Assembly: GCA_030613055.1 (NCBI GenBank)
Contig: JAUWMR010000009.1
Location: 30,232-94,231, forward strand
DNA from: Desulfobacteraceae bacterium
GTDB lineage: Bacteria; Desulfobacterota; DSM-4660; Desulfatiglandales; Desulfatiglandaceae
Length of the DNA: 64,000 nt
Direction: 5' to 3'
Below are positions 52,526 to 61,958 of this stretch, piece after piece. Position numbers and translations under genes: made by a program. The notes under the pieces were generated by a model. It was not told the DNA's origin. It saw nothing but the letters and a program-made list of their open reading frames with translations, and did no database searches. How positions within the stretch are numbered: position 1 is the first letter of the stretch; each line of letters begins with the position of its first letter.

Positions 52526-55500
52526 CTATTTTTCATGTTTTACCTTTTCCATTCTTATGACGAACATTAGGAGTGAGGGTATAATAAAGATAACAAAAAC
52601 AGAAGATATGGCCAGCCCTCCGAGAATAACGCTTCCAAGTCCTCTGTAAATTTCCGAACCTGGTCCCGGTGCGAGCACAAGAGGGAGCATACCGAAAAAA
52701 CTGGTAAAGGTGCTCATATAAATCGGCCTCAGTCTTGTCCTTGTCGATTCAAGTACGGCATCACGGTAATGCATACCATAATGTCTGATGTTGTTGAGCG
52801 CCTGATAAACAATCAAGATTGCGTTATTTACTACGACACCGATAAGTATAACAAAACCAAGCATGGTCAATACATCAAGGGGTTGAGGCTGGATATACAG
52901 GTTCACGAGTTTAAGGCCAATAAAGCCTCCTGCTGCCGCCAGGGGAAGGGTAAATAATACCACAAGGGGATAAATGAAATTGCTGAATAACCCGGACATT
53001 AAAAGATAGATAATTACCGCGGCCAGGATGAAATCCCACTGAAGAGCTCTTCTTGTTTGCGTCAGTTTATCGGCTTCACCGCTTAATTTGATATTCACAC
53101 CTTGTTGCATTCCCTGGGTTTTAAGAGCAGGTACGAGTTTATCGCGAATTGTATCCATTGCTTCTTCAAGGGAGATGGTCTTCGGTGGTGTTACCTGCAG
53201 ACTAATCGTCCTCTGCCTTTCAAGGTGTCTAATTTGATCCATTCCCGTTGATCTTTCTAGCCTTGCGAATGAGGAAAAGGGGACAATCTTCCCTTTCGGT
53301 GTAGAGACAAGGGACTGATATAGCTGTTCAGGTGTAGAAAATTTCTTGTCCGATGTCCTCAGGACAAGATCAATCTTTTTCTGACCCTTCTCCTTGAATT
53401 CACCCACCTTCCTCCCATCTAAAAGAACATCCAGACGGATACCCAGGTCTCTGGAGCTCATACCGGCCGCCCTGAGACGGTCCCTTTCAGGAATGATATT
53501 GATTTCGGGATAGAGAAGCTCGATAGATGGGACAGGTCTTACCTGGGCTCCGGGAATTCCCTTCCGTATCATTCCGAACAATGTACCGGCAACCCGCGCG
53601 ATTGTGTCTAAATCCTGCGCGCTGACATCAACATCAATGGTCCTTCCGCCACCTCTCCGTGTCTGGAATATTCCGATCTGGAACGCCACACCGAATATTC
53701 CTGGTATACTGTTGATCGTTTTAAAGAAAAGCGGAACAAGTTCCCCTGCGCGCTGCTCACTCATACACATGGAACCCAGAAGCATAATTCTGTCTGCGCC
53801 GATATAAAATATTTCCTTAATACCCGGAAGGCCTTTGTAGTCCTTGCCCATATAAGGTTTAAGATCATTGAATATGGTTTCCCCGATTTCCTGTCTCTCC
53901 TTGAAGGAAAGCCCGGGAGGGGGAGACATTATACTAATCACGAAGTTTCTGTTTCCCTGGGGGAGATACTCCATCTTTGGTGTCAAAAATACGGCTAATG
54001 ATATGGAAAACGCGGTCAACACAGTGATTGCGGTTATCCTGGTTATCCAGTTTTTTGTGGCCAACCCTACCAGGCTCATTATACCATCTATAAGAAAAGT
54101 TCCTATCCCTCTTCGGCCGTCGCTCTTAACAGAATTATTATTCTTTCGAAGTCCAAAAAGCTTGTTGGAAAACATCGGGATAACCGATACGGCAACAAAG
54201 AGGCTCAATACGATGGCGCATGTCACCGCTATTGCAATATCCCTGAATAACTGTCCTGCTTCTTCTTCTATAAAAACAATGGGAAGGAAGACAGCTACCG
54301 TGGTAAGGGAAGAGGCAAGTATGGCGCCCCATACTTCCTTTGTTCCTTCGTAGGCGGACTGAAAGGGGGCTTTTCCCATCTTTCTGTGTCGATCGATATT
54401 TTCGAGAACTACGATGGCGCTGTCCATAAGCATTCCCACGGCAAAGGCTATTCCCGCGAGAGAAACAACGTTTAGAGTTCTTCCAAATGAACTTAAGAAA
54501 ATAAAACATCCAACGATACTGATGGGAATGACGGCGGCAATAATAACCGTGGATAAAAAGCTTCTTAAAAACACCAAGAGCACCAGGATGGCCAGCATTC
54601 CACCGATTAGGATATTCGTCTTTACCAGATTGATTGCGCCCCTGATATAAGGTCTCTGGTCATTACCCCAGTGGAGGTAGATCTTTTCGGTTTTCAATCT
54701 TTCCGAGTTCAGCAGGTTAACGACCTGTTCAACCCTGTCAGTCAATTCAAGTATGTTTGCACCCGGTTCGGCTATAACGCCGCACACGATTGCTTCTTTC
54801 CCTTTGTGAATGATCCCGGCTGTCAGCTTTGCATATCCAAATCTTACGGTGGCAATATCAGACAGGTAGATCCGCTTCTGCCCCGTTGATTTGATGATCA
54901 TGTTTTCAAGGTCCTCTGCAGATTGAAATTCAGCTACCGTCCTGATCCTGAAGTTCTTCCTTCCGACGTCCATGCTTCCCGCGGATATATTCACATTCTC
55001 CGCCTTTAAAATCGCTAAAATATCTCCAACTGTCAGGCCATACGCGGCAAGTCTTTCAGGCTTCAAGATGATGTGCATCTCTTTTTTACTTCCGCCATGA
55101 ACAAAAAGATCTGCAACGCCATCTATCCTTTCCAGGTATTGCTTTATTTCATTTTCAAAAAAGGTCCTGTACGTGTATATTGAATTCGGATTGTCTTCGG
55201 TTGTCTTCAGCATAAGCCAGACTATGGGAGATGTAGACGCTCCCGTAGCCCTGATTACCGGTTTCTCAACATTTTCAGGGTATGACCTGACTTCGTTCAG
55301 TTTGTTTGAAACTCTGAGGAGTGCGTCATCGATGTTGGTGCCTACCTTGAATTTGAGCGTGATTGATCCCCTGCTGTTCGATGAGGTGCTTTCCATTTCC
55401 ACAAGGTTAGGGATCCCCTTAAATACCTCCTCCTGCTCCTCGATGATTTCCCGCTCAATTTCATAGGGTGTGGCGCCGGTCCAGGCTGTGTAAACCGTAA

Positions 55501-55633
55501 TCTGTGGGACCTCCAGACTGGGGCTTAACTGGTACGGCATCCTGTAAAGCCCGACAAATCCGAAAAGTAAAATTACGAGAACGCCGACAATTACCTTTAC
55601 CGGCTCGTTAATGGAAAACTTGATGGGATCCAA
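52526..55633 (-). CDS. RND-type efflux transporter, HAE1-like
   Basis: This 1035-residue inner-membrane pump has 12 helices in two six-helix halves separated by large periplasmic loops. AFAVGMLMDSAIVVLENIDRHRKMG is the helix-4 motif with the proton-relay Asp, and RLRPIYMSTFTSFFGMLPLVLAPGPGSE is a late conserved block. It drives proton-coupled export of drugs, lipids or similar substrates. The adaptor is encoded 18 bp upstream. No outer-membrane TolC gene is in the window. The substrate is unknown. Confidence 0.95.
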   Translation of the reverse strand: MDPIKFSINEPVKVIVGVLVILLFGFVGLYRMPYQLSPSLEVPQITVYTAWTGATPYEIEREIIEEQEEVFKGIPNLVEMESTSSNSRGSITLKFKVGTNIDDALLRVSNKLNEVRSYPENVEKPVIRATGASTSPIVWLMLKTTEDNPNSIYTYRTFFENEIKQYLERIDGVADLFVHGGSKKEMHIILKPERLAAYGLTVGDILAILKAENVNISAGSMDVGRKNFRIRTVAEFQSAEDLENMIIKSTGQKRIYLSDIATVRFGYAKLTAGIIHKGKEAIVCGVIAEPGANILELTDRVEQVVNLLNSERLKTEKIYLHWGNDQRPYIRGAINLVKTNILIGGMLAILVLLVFLRSFLSTVIIAAVIPISIVGCFIFLSSFGRTLNVVSLAGIAFAVGMLMDSAIVVLENIDRHRKMGKAPFQSAYEGTKEVWGAILASSLTTVAVFLPIVFIEEEAGQLFRDIAIAVTCAIVLSLFVAVSVIPMFSNKLFGLRKNNNSVKSDGRRGIGTFLIDGIMSLVGLATKNWITRITAITVLTAFSISLAVFLTPKMEYLPQGNRNFVISIMSPPPGLSFKERQEIGETIFNDLKPYMGKDYKGLPGIKEIFYIGADRIMLLGSMCMSEQRAGELVPLFFKTINSIPGIFGVAFQIGIFQTRRGGGRTIDVDVSAQDLDTIARVAGTLFGMIRKGIPGAQVRPVPSIELLYPEINIIPERDRLRAAGMSSRDLGIRLDVLLDGRKVGEFKEKGQKKIDLVLRTSDKKFSTPEQLYQSLVSTPKGKIVPFSSFARLERSTGMDQIRHLERQRTISLQVTPPKTISLEEAMDTIRDKLVPALKTQGMQQGVNIKLSGEADKLTQTRRALQWDFILAAVIIYLLMSGLFSNFIYPLVVLFTLPLAAAGGFIGLKLVNLYIQPQPLDVLTMLGFVILIGVVVNNAILIVYQALNNIRHYGMHYRDAVLESTRTRLRPIYMSTFTSFFGMLPLVLAPGPGSEIYRGLGSVILGGLAISSVFVIFIIPSLLMFVIRMEKVKHEK

Positions 55634-55651
55634 TGTTGAAAACTACTCCAC

Positions 55652-56725
55652 TTATTTTATGATGTTAACTGGTTGTCCATCCCTTAATCTTTCATGCCCC
55701 TTGACAACAACTTTCATGCCTTTTGAAATCTTTTTTCCATTGATTCCAGCCTTCATTCCCTGATATCCCACGACTTGAACAGGTATAATCGCCGCTTTTG
55801 AGTCGATAACCGACACAACCATTGTTCTCCCGAACTGGGTCAGGACGGCATCTCTCGGCACAAAAAATGTATTTATTATTTTACCTACGGGCAATGTTAC
55901 CCTGGCCTCCATTCCCTCTAAGAGTGAAGCGGAGTTTTTAATTCTGATCTTAATTGGGAATGTTCTTGTTGTAATATCGCCCTTCGGTATGATGGCAGTA
56001 ATTATTCCTCTCATTTTCTTCCCGGCTATGGTAGCATTCACTCCCATACCAGGTCTTAGATATTTGGTAACTTTTTCCGGAGCCTCAATGATGACATCCA
56101 CGTTATCATCCCTCGCGATCGTTGCCACGGTTTTACCCGGTGAAAGCCATTCCCCTCTTGCAACATGTTTTTTAATTATCACTCCGTTAAAAGGTGCCTT
56201 GATCAGGGTTTTACTAAGTTCTATTTCAATCTGTTCAACTTCCGCCTTAAGGGCATCTGCTCTTTTTTCAAGTCCCTCAACCTGGAACCGCTGATCATCA
56301 TGCTCCTTTTCAGAGATAATCTTTTTATCATAAAGACCCTTTACTCTTTCAAAATCGTTTTTTGACCTTTCAAGGTCGGAAAATATTTGTTCGTAATACG
56401 ATGTTCTTGCCTGAAGTTTCTTTTCAAGGAGATTCGAGTCAAGCTTGACCAGCAGGTCTCCGCTTTTAATTCGCTGCCCTTCATCAAAGGTTATAAACTG
56501 CACCGCTCCGTTTACCTCTGCGGAAAGATCTGAAACCTCTACATAGTAAACCGACCCGATAAATTCCTTCTCAGGTGATATCCTGCCTGTAGTAACTTTC
56601 GATACAACGACATTTGCGGGAGGCGTCAATTTTTTCTGTTTATTTTCACTATTGGAAAGAGGTGGAAGCGCGCATATCAAAATGAGGAAGATCAAAGTGT
56701 TTATAAAAAGTTTCTTAATCATCAT
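55652..56725 (-). CDS. RND efflux periplasmic adaptor (membrane fusion protein)
   Basis: This ~357-residue adaptor has a signal peptide (MMIKKLFINTLIFLILICALPP), a lipoyl-like half (VSDLSAEVNGAVQFITFDEGQRIKSGDLLVKLD), an alpha-helical hairpin (~125-200), the second half (ALIKAPFNGVIIKKHVARGEW) and beta-barrel and membrane-proximal domains. The start at 56725 is taken because the signal peptide begins there, with GAAGGG just upstream. An in-frame ATG at 56878 would put ~50 hydrophilic residues before it. It operates with the pump gene that follows. Confidence 0.93.
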   Translation of the reverse strand: MMIKKLFINTLIFLILICALPPLSNSENKQKKLTPPANVVVSKVTTGRISPEKEFIGSVYYVEVSDLSAEVNGAVQFITFDEGQRIKSGDLLVKLDSNLLEKKLQARTSYYEQIFSDLERSKNDFERVKGLYDKKIISEKEHDDQRFQVEGLEKRADALKAEVEQIEIELSKTLIKAPFNGVIIKKHVARGEWLSPGKTVATIARDDNVDVIIEAPEKVTKYLRPGMGVNATIAGKKMRGIITAIIPKGDITTRTFPIKIRIKNSASLLEGMEARVTLPVGKIINTFFVPRDAVLTQFGRTMVVSVIDSKAAIIPVQVVGYQGMKAGINGKKISKGMKVVVKGHERLRDGQPVNIIK

Positions 56726-57428
56726 TAGTACCCTTCGGCTGATCTGTGTTTGAGTGTTTTCGTTCACCCCCACCTTCCAGCCTGCCGAATAATGGGGTTT
56801 AGGCCTGCCGGGAAGCATTTGAGACTGTCGGCCTGAAGTAGGCCCCTGGTTCGGTTCCGGTTCATACCTTATCATCATTTAACTCTGCTTCCCCATGATG
56901 ATCTCATAAAAAGTCAGAAAGGACCCGTTTTCGTCATTCCCGCGAAGGCGGGAATCCATTAATCCCGCTTATGGCGGGACTGGACTCCCGCCTTCGCGGG
57001 AGTGACGGCCTTGGAGACTTTCAAATAAGTAAATCATAACCTATTGATATGATTGATAACTTATTTTCGGTTACAGTGCCGCAACGCGGTATCACATAGC
57101 TTTTTACGAAGCCGTCAATATTGAGCAGCTACTATCATTCCTTGTGAGCGGCATAAAAAATGCCAATAAATATTACTTGTTTTCAATCCCGCCTTTGTGG
57201 GATACAATTTTCAAGGAGCAAAATCAACTCTATTCCAAACAAATACTATAATCCAGCCGGAATCTGGGGGCAAGGTTTTTTGCCTCATATTTACATTTAA
57301 CACCCTTAAAAAACTAAGAAAATCGATTAATCCGATGATGCTTACACGGAACACTGATTCCCGGATGCCCGGCCGAATCCATGAACGACATACCCGGTTC
57401 CCGGACAGCTCAAAAGCAAAGAGGGATT
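56726..57428. other. Non-coding region between the RND adaptor and the LutA-like gene
   Basis: It holds the palindromic element at 56902..57020. Beyond ~57060 nothing is recognised until the ribosome site of the LutA-like gene. Confidence 0.5.
56902..57020. repeat. Second copy of the CTCGTAAAAAGTC palindromic element
   Basis: TCTCATAAAAAGTCAGAAA (56902-56920), CGTCATTCCCGCGAAGGCGG, then an inner hairpin and CCTTGGAGACTT (57009-57020) follow the order seen at 48471..48614. One end is degraded. Confidence 0.6.
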
Positions 57429-58079
57429 ATGCAAGGATTCCATGATAAGCCCAAAAAAGTCTATTTTTTCGGCACATGCCTTATCAACCTGTCTTATCCT
57501 GAAACCGGAATGGCGGGAATACGTTTGATTCAGCGAGAAGGGGTTGAGGTTATTTTCCCCCAAAGTCAGACCTGTTGCGGGCAGCCTGCCTATAATTCAG
57601 GATTTCCCGATGAGGCAAAGTCAGTTGCCAGAAAGCAGATCGAGCTTTTTTCGAAAAGCTATCCAATTGTTGTCCCTTCAGGATCCTGCGCAGGGATGAT
57701 GAAACACCATTACCCCAAACTGTTTGCTCATGACCCGGATTTTGACAGGGTAAATGATTTTTCCAAGCGGATATTTGAACTGTCGGAGTTCCTGGTTCGT
57801 GTTTTGAAGATACAACTAATAGACCGAGGTCAGCCGGTTCGGGTGACCTGGCATTCCTCTTGCCACTCGTTAAGAGAAATGGGGGTGGTGGAAGATTCCA
57901 AATCTCTGCTTTGCCAGTTAAAAAATGTGGAATTGATTGAACTTGAAAATCTCGCTTCTTCTCTTAAGACGCACAGGAAAAATTTACTTATATCTGACCC
58001 CATTTACTTTCAATCATGGATTGTAAGTTCACCAGCAGTTAAACCGCTACCTGCTGAAAGCAGGCTGATTTCTGGATAG
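57429..58079 (+). pseudogene. Truncated LutA/LldE-type cysteine-rich (CCG) protein
   Basis: The 216-residue product begins like LutA/LldE subunits of lactate utilisation (KKVYFFGTCLINLSYPETGMAGIRL). It has the first CCG motif (SQTCCGQPAYNSGF), PSGSCAGMMKHHY and WHSSCHSLREMGV. The second CCG cluster (CCGFGG region) and ~70 residues that should follow VELIELE are missing, replaced by unrelated sequence up to a stop. No frame continues the domain. LutB and LutC homologues are absent here. The second cheX copy follows in opposite orientation. It is probably a gene fragment left by a rearrangement; a short functional variant is less likely. Confidence 0.7.
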
Positions 58080-58214
58080 ACAATAACTAAATCACCATAA
58101 TCCTAATTGAGTAAAAAATAATTCATTTGATTATATACTGTTTTTTGGTTTTTATTTTGTGCCCCCGTCATACCCGCGTAGGCGGGTATCCAGGAATCGT
58201 TACCCTGATTTTAC

Positions 58215-58670
58215 TCAGCTTTCTTTAAGGGCAACATCAATTTCAAACCGGCCATTGCTTGCCTCACAAGGTATCGAGATAATAGGAAGCCCCGATGGAT
58301 AAGCCACCCTGTGCTTTCCAATTATTACAGTGGGAACGGAAACAGAGGTATTACGCTTTGGAAAACCATTTTTTGCATTGCCGGCAATCATGTTGGCAAT
58401 CTCACCGATGGCATCAGTACAGTCCCCATTAACTTCCATAAGCTCCTCGTCAAGCAGGGCGGAAGCAAGCTGCAGGGCTATCCCTTCAGAAAAACTTACG
58501 ACCACACAACCGGTTACTTCACCGGATATCCCAATAATACCGCTGATCTCATAGGAGGGAACATCATCCTTTTTGATGGTTGGTTTGCCCAATTTAAAGG
58601 GTATATTGATCATTGTCTCAAAAACATTTTGCACCGCAATTAAAAACGGGTTTATGTATCTAACATCCAT
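58215..58670 (-). CDS. cheX: CheX-like chemotaxis phosphatase, copy 2
   Basis: It has the same 151-residue product as 52022..52477 except Ile for Leu in MIN[L/I]PFKLG and Met for Thr in EEL[T/M]EVNG. About 12 base differences are visible over 456 bp, nearly all synonymous, and similarity stops within ~15 bp of each end of the gene. The EIANMIAGN catalytic motif is intact. Both copies therefore look functional or recently converted. It stands alone between the truncated LutA-like gene and a Fe-S protein. Confidence 0.9.
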   Translation of the reverse strand: MDVRYINPFLIAVQNVFETMINIPFKLGKPTIKKDDVPSYEISGIIGISGEVTGCVVVSFSEGIALQLASALLDEELMEVNGDCTDAIGEIANMIAGNAKNGFPKRNTSVSVPTVIIGKHRVAYPSGLPIISIPCEASNGRFEIDVALKES

Positions 58671-58858
58671 TTAATTCATCTCCCTATTATGTTTTCATTA
58701 TCAATGAACTTGCCTGAAGAGACAGTTCAATATTTTTGGCAAGTCTTTAGACTATCCAGGTTTCACATACTTTCCAAAATCTATCGTCGTTATTCTATCA
58801 ATTTGGTTAAAGACTTTGTTTCATAATCGAAACAATATCAGAATTTTTTTAGATTTGG

Positions 58859-59632
58859 TCAATCTGAGCCAATTGGACAGGAGGCCATGCATTCTGAACA
58901 ATTGTATATAGACCCAGATACAGTGGACTGCCAGATGTCCCAAAAATCAGAACTATAGATCACTTCTTTGATTTTCTTTTCATCAGCTCCTATCAATTTT
59001 CTTGTAACCCCGATGACCCCGGGCAGGCCGGTGCGTAGGATATTAGAGGTGCAGGCACCATAATCAAGAGTGCCGTCTTCCCGGATGGCTTCCACTGGGC
59101 AGGCAGATTGACATAAACCGCACTCGTCACAGGGATTTTCATCCAAGGGTTGATCTATATCCATAGACGCATCGGTAACAACAGTACCCAGACGGACAAA
59201 GGGACCAAATTCAGGTGTGATTAACAGCCTGTTCAATCCAATGCCGCCCAAACCTGCAATGGCTGCAACCGTTTTATGATTTACTTCTCCCTTCATTCCC
59301 TTCGACTCTGGCCCCATATCTACAGGCAGGTAAGGAGGAATGCTGATAGCTTTGGCTCCGTGTTTGTAAAGTATTCGAGTTATCTCCAGACTTATATGAT
59401 TAATGCGTTCATAAACACACATAGTATCATATCTGTTCAGGAGAAGATTGCCCGAACATATGGCAGTTTTATTTAAAGAGACACAAAAACTAATAAGAGA
59501 TTGAGTCTCTGGTAAAAGTTTCTCTGGTTCTTCGCCGTGCTCTCTTAATAGAGGTGAATTGATCCCTGCCACACCTACCAGGTCTGCACCAAGGGCCTTG
59601 ATTTGCTCTTTTAGTTCTATAGTAGATAACAT
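58859..59632 (-). CDS. Epoxyqueuosine reductase-like 4Fe-4S protein
   Basis: This ~257-residue protein resembles the QueG-like/DUF-type iron-sulfur proteins that contain a nitroreductase-like N-terminal half (MLSTIELKEQIKALGADLVGVAG) and a C-terminal bacterial ferredoxin module. One cluster motif is CDECGLCQSACP (~180-191) and the second is CSECMASCPIG at the C-terminus. It is shorter than true QueG (~350) and lacks its C-terminal HEAT repeats, so queuosine biosynthesis should not be assumed. AAGGGGGA lies just before the ATG at 59632. The substrate is unknown. Confidence 0.8.
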   Translation of the reverse strand: MLSTIELKEQIKALGADLVGVAGINSPLLREHGEEPEKLLPETQSLISFCVSLNKTAICSGNLLLNRYDTMCVYERINHISLEITRILYKHGAKAISIPPYLPVDMGPESKGMKGEVNHKTVAAIAGLGGIGLNRLLITPEFGPFVRLGTVVTDASMDIDQPLDENPCDECGLCQSACPVEAIREDGTLDYGACTSNILRTGLPGVIGVTRKLIGADEKKIKEVIYSSDFWDIWQSTVSGSIYNCSECMASCPIGSD

Positions 59633-60177
59633 AATTCCCCCTTTCTTCAAGACTGGCAATTCCTTCCGGCATTTTCCCTAACGTTGCATAAACAACACGG
59701 CTGTTTTTCACTGTTTTCAAGATACCACTTGGAGTGTATTCCAAAAGAACAGTTAATAATGTTGAAATAGCCTTTATTTATTGTCTTTAAACCCACTTTG
59801 CCATTTTATTTATGCAACGATAGGGATAATTCAACAACTGCTATTGTCAATAGTAGGGCTAATTCGATTTTTATTCAAGGTTTGTTTCAGAAGTAATAAC
59901 TTTTTTGGCCATCAAATTGCCAGCAATGATAAAGCAGCTTTTAGTCCTAAGGCATTTAAGTTTACATAACATATTAGAAAGTCTTAGGTATGTGGGTGAG
60001 TTTAAGTATAGGGTGGCAATACTTGACTTCGTAGGAGATGATCTGAAGAGGCAATTTAACAGAAATCGTAATCTCAAAGGATTTAAGGATACCAAATGAC
60101 AAAGCAACTATTCTGAGGAGGTCTGGGCGCAAGGATCGTTAATATATCCTTTAATCAGATCTAATGCTCCGGAGTTG
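59633..60177. other. Non-coding region
   Basis: Short open frames occur on both strands (for example 59905..60099 plus), but none has a ribosome site or recognisable family. It may contain decayed coding sequence. Confidence 0.4.
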
Positions 60178-61947
60178 TCATTTCTCTAATTCTTCCTTAA
60201 CTGCAACACCTATTTTTTCCAAAGTATAAGGCTTTATTATGTATTTTCCCGCACCCATTCTTTGAGCTTCCTTTACGCGCTCTGTTTCAGAAAACCCACT
60301 TGCGATGATCGCCTTCTGTCCCGGATGTAATTCCAGGATTCTTTTATATGTCTCAAGCCCATCAATTCCAGGGTCCATAATCATATCGAGTACCAGAAGA
60401 TCTGCAGAATTTGTTTTCAAATAATCTATTGCTTCTTCACCGCTATCTGCTGTCGTAACCGAATAACCGAGATTTTGAAGCATCCCTTTGGCGACATACC
60501 TTTGTTCTTCTATATCATCTATGACTAAAATTGACTCTTTATCCCCCATATAATCTTTAATGGACAAAGAGGACATATCTTTTTCTGTTTCCTGCCTTGT
60601 TACAGGAAAATAGAGTGTGAATGTAGTCCCTTCCCCTTCGATACTTTCAACATCTATATATCCTTTATGGTCTTTTACAGTTCCCCACACAACAGCCATC
60701 CCTAATCCGGTTCCGCTTCTTCCCATAACTTTTTTCGTATAAAAGGGTTCAAATATTCTTTCTATGTCTTCCGGCGAGATACCTGTACCGTTATCTGAAA
60801 CAGTCAAAACAACATATTCGCCCTCCTGAACATCATCATAACCTTTTACAGGCCGGTCTATATAGCGGTTTTGGGTTGTTATGATGATTTCCCCCCTTTC
60901 GGACAAAGCTTCGGCTGCATTTGATACAAGGTTCATTACGGTTTTGTATAGATGAACCGAAGAACCTAATATATTGAGCGGATTAGGTTCAAAATGAGTT
61001 TCAACTTCAGCATCATGATAAAATGATTTTAATCTATTGTATTCCGGGCTTTTTAAATATTCGGAAACTATTTTATTTAAATTTACTACTTTCTTAACAG
61101 CAACCCCTCTTCTCGTCATAGTCAGCAAATCCTGGACTATTGTTGCAGCTTTTTCACCTGACTCTTTTATTGTCAGGATAGGCTCTCGTAAAGGGCTGTC
61201 TTCGGCAAGACGCATAAGCAGCAAATCCGGATAACTCACAAGACCGGCAAGGATATTATTGAGATCGTGGGCTACTCCACCTGCAAGGGTTCCAATTGCT
61301 TCCATCTTTTGTGCATGCAGGAGTTTTCTTTCAGCGTGCATAAGTTTTTCTGTCTTTTTCTTAACTTCATCTTCGAGGATCATATTCTTGTTTAAAACCA
61401 TTTTATATAACTGGGTGTTTTCCAACGCATTCGCGGTATTCATTAAAATGATGGATAAGAGTGCATTGGAATAATCGGTAATAATAGGTTTTTTAGCCGG
61501 CAATAATCCGACAAACATGCCGCGTATACGGGAGGGAGTAGAAATTACATGCAATACGAATTGCCTTGTATTGTCTTTTGATGAAATTGTAACCCCTCTT
61601 TTTTCTCGAAGCGCCCATGCGAAAAGACCCTTGTCAATCATGAATTCCACTTCATCTTTAACATAGCGCTTAAACTGACCAGGATCGTATACAGTAGGGA
61701 TAAAATCAGAGTTGTCCTCTTCGTTAACACGATATAACGCGCATGTCTCAAATGGTATAATTTTTTTTATCCGTTTTTCTGCTGCCAGCAAAATCTGGTT
61801 TACATCTTTTTCACCATTTATGCTCTCCAGGAAGTCTCCCATTGAAAGTGCCATCTCCAGTGCATTCTGGACAAAGCGCCTGTTTTCTTCCAGGTATGCT
61901 ATGCGCTCTGTAAGTTTTTTTTGCTCCGCATCTTTTTTGGTGTTCAT
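60178..61947 (-). CDS. Hybrid histidine kinase (GAF-HisKA-HATPase-REC)
   Basis: This 589-residue cytoplasmic protein has an N-terminal coiled coil, a GAF-like domain (~45-200, with KIIPFETCALYRV), HisKA with His in GTLAGGVAHDLNNILAG, a HATPase (NAAEALSERGEI, DNGTGISPEDIERIF, SGTGLGMAVVWG) and a C-terminal receiver (ILVIDDIEEQRYVAKGML; phospho-Asp in LLVLDMIMDPG). It differs from the other three kinases in sensor and linker and has no heptamer tract. It starts 11 bp after the HDOD gene, so the two are likely co-transcribed. Confidence 0.93.
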   Translation of the reverse strand: MNTKKDAEQKKLTERIAYLEENRRFVQNALEMALSMGDFLESINGEKDVNQILLAAEKRIKKIIPFETCALYRVNEEDNSDFIPTVYDPGQFKRYVKDEVEFMIDKGLFAWALREKRGVTISSKDNTRQFVLHVISTPSRIRGMFVGLLPAKKPIITDYSNALLSIILMNTANALENTQLYKMVLNKNMILEDEVKKKTEKLMHAERKLLHAQKMEAIGTLAGGVAHDLNNILAGLVSYPDLLLMRLAEDSPLREPILTIKESGEKAATIVQDLLTMTRRGVAVKKVVNLNKIVSEYLKSPEYNRLKSFYHDAEVETHFEPNPLNILGSSVHLYKTVMNLVSNAAEALSERGEIIITTQNRYIDRPVKGYDDVQEGEYVVLTVSDNGTGISPEDIERIFEPFYTKKVMGRSGTGLGMAVVWGTVKDHKGYIDVESIEGEGTTFTLYFPVTRQETEKDMSSLSIKDYMGDKESILVIDDIEEQRYVAKGMLQNLGYSVTTADSGEEAIDYLKTNSADLLVLDMIMDPGIDGLETYKRILELHPGQKAIIASGFSETERVKEAQRMGAGKYIIKPYTLEKIGVAVKEELEK

Positions 61948-61958
61948 ATTGTTTCCAG

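Noticed and set aside
59871..60107. Small overlapping frames on both strands, possibly a transposase remnant
   Set aside because: No motif, ribosome site or inverted ends could be identified; the resemblance was too vague to report.
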